Origin: Macropodus opercularis
Lineage: Eukaryota; Chordata; Actinopteri; Anabantiformes; Osphronemidae
DNA length: 64,000 bases
Assembly: GCA_030770545.1 (NCBI GenBank)
Contig: CM061107.1
Span: forward strand, 1,700,001-1,764,000
Direction of reading: 5' to 3'
In this document: positions 57,674 through 64,000 of the stretch, one piece after another
Layout of the letters: every line of letters begins with the position of its first letter
Position numbering within the stretch: position 1 is the first letter of the stretch
Position numbers and translations under genes: made by a program
The notes under the pieces: model-generated
The model's input: the letters and a program-made list of their open reading frames with translations, nothing else
Told to the model about the DNA's origin: nothing
Databases searched by the model: none

Positions 57674-60600
57674 AACTACCTTAACTACCTTCCTCTGATA
57701 TCTCCAAGCGCCAAAATATACAGTGCAGGAAAACTTCTGGCTCTTTCCTCGTCCCGCTTGATGTGCTGTTTGGCAGCAGGGACGCATAAGAATGAGCACT
57801 TAGCAGCGTTTGGAGTCCAACTGGGGGCCCAGCTTGAGAAATGAGCTGGCATTTGCAGATAGGCAGCCGCAGACTGATGGAGTCACTCTGAGGGTTCTGA
57901 GGGAATCTTCGCGTTTCTGGGGGGTGGATCTCCGCACGTTAAAGGGGCGTATCCCTGCTGAGCATCCTGCCGACCGGCACCGCGTCGAAATGCTTCTTGT
58001 GCGATTTTGGAAAGGGGGTTTTTTTTGGCCTGTGGACTTTAGTAACGTTACGCAGACACATTGAAAACCACAGCACGTGTCTGATTGTCCTCGGGTAATC
58101 GGAAGCAAAGACGAAAACAAGTCTGCAGCGATTGCTGCTAAACAGAAGGCAAAACACAATTGAGCCACGTCCTCCAGCGTCTTCCCTGATCCCTCAACAG
58201 CACATCACGTTCTCTTGTTTGGTAGCATAGCAGATGTTCCCTCACTAAACTATTTGATGCTCTTTTGGGGCCTTTTAGTGAGACAGCGCGTTGATCTGCG
58301 TCTGTCTGATTACACTGGTTCTAGATCAAGGCGTGAGGGAAGCGGCTCCACCGGTGGCCTGCGGGTCGCGTCAGGTCGCGTCAGGTTAAGGACCTGCCGT
58401 CTTTAAGAACGGCTCCGTGTTCCTCTGAGCTTAGCGTGTGGGCGATGTGAGCCTTTTCCATTTATGTGTTTCTGTTTGTACCATATCTGCCTGAGAGAAC
58501 AGGCTGAATCTCATTTACAGTCCAAGAGGTCACTTATTGACTGAGTCCAACTCCCCTGACAGGGCCCGGACGGAATGGAAGCTTAACTAGATTACTGTTA
58601 TATATAGCAGCGGTAATGGGGACCTCTCTGGAGGTTCTGCTGTTGCTGATTTGTGCCTTGCTACCCAAATCTGAGTAGAAATGCCCAACATTCTGCACCC
58701 GCCTCTCTCCCTGACGCATTACAGCTGCAACGGATCAATCAATCTGCTCACTTCCAGCTCGTCCATCTCTCCACCTGCTGCCTGGGGCGGCGCTCTCTGA
58801 GTCGGAGTCCGTGCGTGCTCGTCCTCCTCCACCTCCAGTTAGTGAAATCACTGCCACTCTCTCCCACGTCCTCCGTCCCTTCGGTGCACACATTCGGGCT
58901 AAACCCAATTGTTGAGCAGATTGCTGCTCTCCCACCCGCCGCCAGTCACGTCAGGTTAAGGCGGCGGCGCTAAGGGGAGGAAAAGGTTCATATTAGAAAA
59001 TGCAGCACTGCCACACTTGTTTTGATTAATGGACCTCTCTCTGCCAGTGAGTGACGAATTATCAGAAGGCTGGACGGCTCGTTTGTCACTGTCAGCGGAG
59101 GCTGCTCGCGCGGCGTCTCCGTCCACCATCTCGCAGTTATCGCTCCCACCTGGTCCGGGAGATTTGCAGGTGAAGGCAGAGTAGACGAGACGTTGCGGTT
59201 CAGCCGCTCTTCTGTCCAACCGGACTCCGTTGTCCTCCGTGGTTCGCTGTGCTTCCTGGGACAACCTGGCAGAAGACGGCACAACGATGAGCCAAGGGAA
59301 GGGAAAGGGGAGGCGATAAGAGTCTTCATGCTGAACAACTGAATGGAAGAATTTTTGTTTGCATCTTGGACCAAGACTCTGCTGGTCCCCAAACGGGAGG
59401 AGATCGCTCCAGCAACGGGAACCTTGTCTGTGCTTTTGCCAGGCGACAGAGATAGGGTTCATACGCATAAGTGCTAATTAATTACCTAGAGTGCACTTTA
59501 GTGTGAGGAAGCTTCTTTGCTGGTGCCTGCTGTGATGGGCTTTACAGAGACTCCGCACGTGAAGTAAGCAAAACGCTCATCTCCATCTTTGCTTGGTGTC
59601 TTTTTCATGTTCTCGTTGTGTCTTTGTGGCTCATCGTCTCAATCCCACCTGGACGCGGGAGGAAAGGTAAAGCGGCTGTTTTTCAAGCGAGGACCTATCC
59701 TCACGCCGAGCTGTGACGGATGGGAAGTGGACAGCTGTCGACAGGCGGGAGGACGACGGGGCCGCGAGCGCCCGACAGAGACACACCTAATTCCCAGGTC
59801 TTATTTTGTCAATAAACAGCGGCCAGTGGCACTCAATTAGAAAGCTTTATTGACTACGCTGCCTGGCCCGTGTCAGATGTCAGCTGGTGCCACTGTATGA
59901 TGTTCGACTCGACACTTTCTCTGAGATTACAGAAAATAGAAAAATCAAAAGAAGGCTGCGGGAGCAGACACAAATAAAGGAGGAAAAGCAGAGGAAGGAT
60001 TTGAAGAGAAATACAGAAGGTAGAGAAGGACAAGGTGAGATTAGGGAGATGAAACCAGGCCTGACTCGTCCTCAAAGCAGTCTCGAGTGCTCAGCATCGC
60101 TGGGCCCACTGGATGTGAGCAAAATGTAGAAACGGAAAAGAATCCCACATGTCAACTGGTTGCACTAATTGGCAGGTTTCACTTTGTTGTCTTTGGTTAT
60201 TATTTGTGCCACTACAGGTTGGGATAAGAAAATAGCCTCCCCATCGTTTCTCTGAGAGCGAACAAATCCTCTGAGCAGTGTTTGTTTTCCGTTCCCTCCT
60301 GCAGTATGTTGCCTTTTGTTTCACTTCAAACGTCAGCGCATCATCTGTTTTTCTCCTGGAGAGGAGGCAGCAAACAGCAGCACCAGCTGAAACCGGCTTT
60401 CCACAGTAATTGGTTTAGAGTCTGTCCTTGAAGTGGCTGCATTTCTGACACTGCGATGCTCATTCCTCCAGCTCTCGCTTTACTTTACTTTTAAATAATC
60501 TAAAGAAAAATGTTTAGCTTCAGAGAAACATGCAGATGGTCCTGGAAACTAGATGTGAGCAAAACAAAAGTTTTATAATCTGATTTCTCTGCAACAAATA

Positions 60601-61749
60601 TAAATGATAACAGAAAAGCTAGATTTCCTCAATAGTGTTTTTGTTGGAGACCATATAAAACACAGCTATAAAGACAGAAGCTACGAATTTGGGTGCACCT
60701 TATTTCGCTAAACGTCACAGTCTTGTTGCTAATAAGCCTGACATTTTAAGATTCAGACCACAGGAGCACACAAGAGGATTCCCTGTATGTTTTATGAGGC
60801 TGGAATACATCAGCTCCCTTTTCTCACTTTACTTCCCACTGTATTTGAAGCCTTGGACCAAAGTGTGCTTTAATTAGGTCTCCCTGTACGGCTTCAGCGA
60901 GGATGACATCACACAGCTTCTAGAAACCTCCCAGATGAATCAGAGGGTTTCATTTATACCGTTTAACTATCGGAATTAAAAAACCATTCATCACGCGTAA
61001 TGACATGTAGCACAGAACACGATGAGGTGTCTCAAAAATAATGGACGCTGCGAAGGCAGAGCTGCTCTACTTTATCATTCCCTCCACTGACTTCATCATT
61101 TTTTTCTTGTCAGGACTCGGAACACTGAGCTTCTGCAGCTTCTTTAATAGCCACTTACAGAACTTCAGCTTCTTTGGACTAATTTCATAAGTTTTAACTT
61201 TATTATCATCGTTTCACTGGGTCATCGCTGGTTTCTGAGCGTGAACTCTGCGGCTGCAGCACATTATTTATAGCTGTTAGTGCAACAATGATATATATTT
61301 AAGGTGTCCCAGAACATTTTAGCTAAGTGCGATTTACTTTTTTATCTGCTACTAGTTTCATTTATCGACTGCATAAATGTATCGATGCTGAAGGTTTATT
61401 AATAAAACTACTAAAGCGAGTTTTACACAGACTTGCAGCAGCGATGGAGGATGAGGAAATGGGGCAGGATTTTTATAGCTTGTTTAATTTTATTCTTCTT
61501 ATTAGGGGTAGAATTCATGGGATGAGCTAGTAATTATAAAGCTTCTTCTGCTGCTCGCTGGAGGCTTAAGAGCCAATATTTTATCCCCAAATATCGTCAG
61601 TGTATCTGAGTTAAGGCAGAACAAAGCTGACTTTCGCACCGTGTTCCAAGCTGGGCGGGGTCCAGACGTAAAGGTTGGAGTCTAATTCTTTGAGAGTATT
61701 AGGCAAACAATTTAAGTGCGAGCCATGTGCCAGCATCACAAACGAGCAT

Positions 61750-62160
61750 CATCGGCCGCCCAGTGGCCCCTCGCTTGCCAAGCTCAACTAATTATTGCGC
61801 GAGCTCGGCCAGCGCGTTCAAATGAGTCACGATAATGACAACGGCGATAAAGCCGCTGCTGTCGAGCCGCGTCCGACCTTTCGGTGCCTCGCTGGCCTTC
61901 AAAAACAACTGCGACTCGACACGGCCCTGCTCGAAGCCAGCGCCTGCCTGCCACTCACAACGAGCGCTGATAGAAGACGTGCCACCTCACCTGTGCCAAT
62001 TAGACTCCGACTGAACACGGATCTGGAGGTTCTGTACGTACCCGAGAGAGAAAATGGAGAAGAAATACCTGCTGTTCGCCAACCCGGCAGGTAATTGGAC
62101 ACGTTGCTATTTTCAGACTTTCATATAGGCATTAAATTGCTATGTACGTAATTGCAGGAA
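61750..62160. promoter_or_regulatory. Candidate conserved non-coding element
   Basis: CTAATTATTGCG, AATGAGTCACG (AP-1-like), GATAATGACAA, CCAATTAGAC, GTAATTGG and GTAATTGCAGG occur in about 400 bp. Proposed from motif content alone. Confidence 0.25.
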
Positions 62161-63387
62161 TGCGTTACTTCGTTACGTTACCCTCTGTTGAAGCTCAGCT
62201 CACGGGAGACTGACGCGGTCCTGCTGGTTTTCCATCCGTCCTGTCAGCCTTAGCTTTTGTTCTGAGGATGCAGTAACTGTTTGCTGTGCCTTCCAGTCTA
62301 GTTTGTTTTCTATACTCTTCTTTATTGGCTAACCGTGATTAACTATGTTCACTTCTCCTGCTGCAGAGCAATTGAACCACAATTGCTGCTGGTTTCATTC
62401 AGTCATCGCAGTGAGTCAGGACAGGAGGTCAAAGCTGCTGGAGATTAACTGAGCACATAAATAAGAAAAGGCAAGTGAGCAGGAGTTTCGTCTGGGGCGA
62501 ATCAATAGGGTCAAACGAGGATGGAAACCACCAACAGCAGGAGAGAGTCAAAGGAAACCAAGACAGAGGGAGCTGTAGGTAATCAGGTGCATGCTAAACC
62601 CAGGGGAGTCCTTCCCCCAGAGGCAGAGAAGGATCCGCAGCCTTAAGTGTCCTGAGCGGCCGGAGCTGGAGAAGAAGAAACTCTCCAGTTGCGCTGTATT
62701 GATTCAGCTGCTCTCGTTGTGTTTGTCTTCGGCTCATTCACTGACCGGAGAGAGAAAGAAATAACGTTTAACGCAGACATAACAGGTTTTGCTGCCTCCG
62801 AAGGTCAAAGTCTTACTCACTGGTCCCACATTAGCTGCTAATTTAGTGGGAGTAGGACTGAACTGGCCCAGTCTGCTGAAATGAGCTGAACTAAAGCCTC
62901 CAAGCTGCACTTCCTTCCTTCTCCTCTTGTGGACTGCGGTTCTGGAGCTCGCATCCCCGTTTCTCCTCTGATGGTGGATGTCTGCTCATTATTGGCGTCT
63001 CTACCATTTATTCGTAGCCTGGCCCAACACTCACAACGAACCTCGTGCAAGTTTCGTGTTTGGACGGTCGTGGGTTTTTGTGAGGTGAAGCGAGGAATCC
63101 AAGCAACTTGCTGCAGTAAATCTGCTTTGAAAGGTCTACGCTGCGTCGAGCCGTCTGCTTCGAGCATAGCATCACTTATTCATACGTAGTTTGTTTCTGT
63201 CCCAGGTCAACTTTTAGCTTCAAGCAGAGTAGCTGCATCCTCAACAGGATAGAGCTGAAAACTGGGCTCGTTGCTTTATTCTACTCCTCCCCGTCTCAAA
63301 CCGCAGATGCTGATTTCTCGGTTTGTGCGTCTTGGTTAACTCCTGCCAAGTTATCGTGTATCAGTAGAAATCTGTTTTCTACACATT

Positions 63388-63410
63388 ACTCATAGAAGTG
63401 ATCTATGAGT
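63388..63410. repeat. Perfect 9-bp inverted repeat with 5-bp spacer
   Basis: ACTCATAGA (63388-63396), spacer AGTGA, TCTATGAGT (63402-63410). AGTGATCT also repeats directly at 63397 and 63413. Confidence 0.8.
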
Positions 63411-64000
63411 GTAGTGATCTACTCACTAGAAGCACTAGAGCCACGCCCAGCAGTTGGGGCATCAATTCAATTTTGAAGCAGAATTTTGTTTGTGGCCTCA
63501 AACAATAAGATGGATTTTATTAAATGAAAAACTGGGAAACAGTGAGAGTGGAAAAGCTTTTCCAATTGCATTAGGACCGGATCTAGGAGAGCTGGTGCAA
63601 TAATGGCTGGGATGGACGGGTCAGGTTACAACAGAAACGACAGAACAAGCTGGAGACGAAGGAAGAACTTAGCTCTGGGCGGGCGTCATTGAGCCAAAGG
63701 CTGGAACGACTGCAAACAACCCTTAACAATGGGAGGATGGATGGATTCTCACCATGACCCTGAAGTCCTGCCACAGGTGTAGGAACGGCCCAGGATTGAA
63801 TGCTTGAGTTGGAGGAAGCGTGATTTATAAAAGCACACCAACAGGACAAAGGATGTACTGCCACCCAACTCAGATGCATTAAATATTCAAGCTATTGACA
63901 GGCACAGAGAAATAACAGCAGCTGTTGAGTAATCCAAGGAGGCTGCAGCCTCATTAGGCCGTATTGTACAGGAGACCTTGAAAGCACAAAATGGCTCCGA

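Larger units (their letters stand above)
55458..64000. other. Intergenic DNA, no gene recognised
   Basis: Includes a C13 run (57661-57673), a 10-bp tandem duplication (58364-58383), a short inverted repeat (63388-63410) and ATTA-core-rich stretches near 61750-62150. Open frames up to 170 codons (58956-59468, minus) show no family resemblance and are not flanked by convincing splice sites. Confidence 0.5.

Noticed and set aside
58956..59468. A 170-codon minus-strand open frame
   Set aside because: Same chance argument; the residue pattern matches no family I know and the region is GC-rich with few stops.

Overview
The window is vertebrate nuclear DNA, almost certainly from a teleost fish and probably a percomorph (compact introns of 73-83 bp, fish-style codon use and low-complexity DNA). 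There is no operon, plasmid, phage or CRISPR character. Three protein-coding genes can be supported, all on the minus strand and transcribed right to left: rpl38 (25704-27115), ttyh2 (2187-24975) and the first coding exon of kif19 (727-765). The rest of kif19 lies to the left of the window. I assembled the genes exon by exon from reading frame, GT-AG splice sites and codon phase. Assembled ttyh2 has 14 coding exons totalling 1,608 nt (535 aa plus stop). rpl38 has 4 coding exons totalling 213 nt (70 aa plus stop).

Layout, left to right: kif19 intron 1 (1-726); kif19 exon 1 and its CpG-rich promoter (727-1210), with an X-box-like and a forkhead motif close together; ttyh2 3'UTR with AATAAA on the minus strand at 1487-1492; ttyh2 exons 14 to 1 with introns (2187-24975); ttyh2 5'UTR, CpG island and TATA-like box (24976-25357); a spacer of about 300 bp; rpl38 from its poly(A) signal (25673-25678) to its TOP-type start (about 27355); then about 36.6 kb without any exon I can support (27356-64000). 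That right half holds an AT-rich block, a TGTC/TG minisatellite with a 128-bp higher-order period (54709-55457), a near-perfect 25-bp-arm hairpin (52178-52232), small repeats, and scattered blocks rich in TAATT/ATTA cores that look like non-coding regulatory DNA.

The order rpl38 - ttyh2 - kif19 matches human 17q25.1, except that DNAI2, which lies between TTYH2 and KIF19 in human, is absent from the interval. By the same synteny the gene-free right half would correspond to the gene desert between SDK2 and RPL38; that is inference. The three genes do not form a pathway: one is a housekeeping ribosomal gene, one a five-span membrane protein of the tweety family, one a ciliary kinesin. Apart from the minisatellite and small repeats I found no transposon with recognisable coding sequence or termini, and no unknown multi-gene system. 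The most interesting signals are regulatory and structural.
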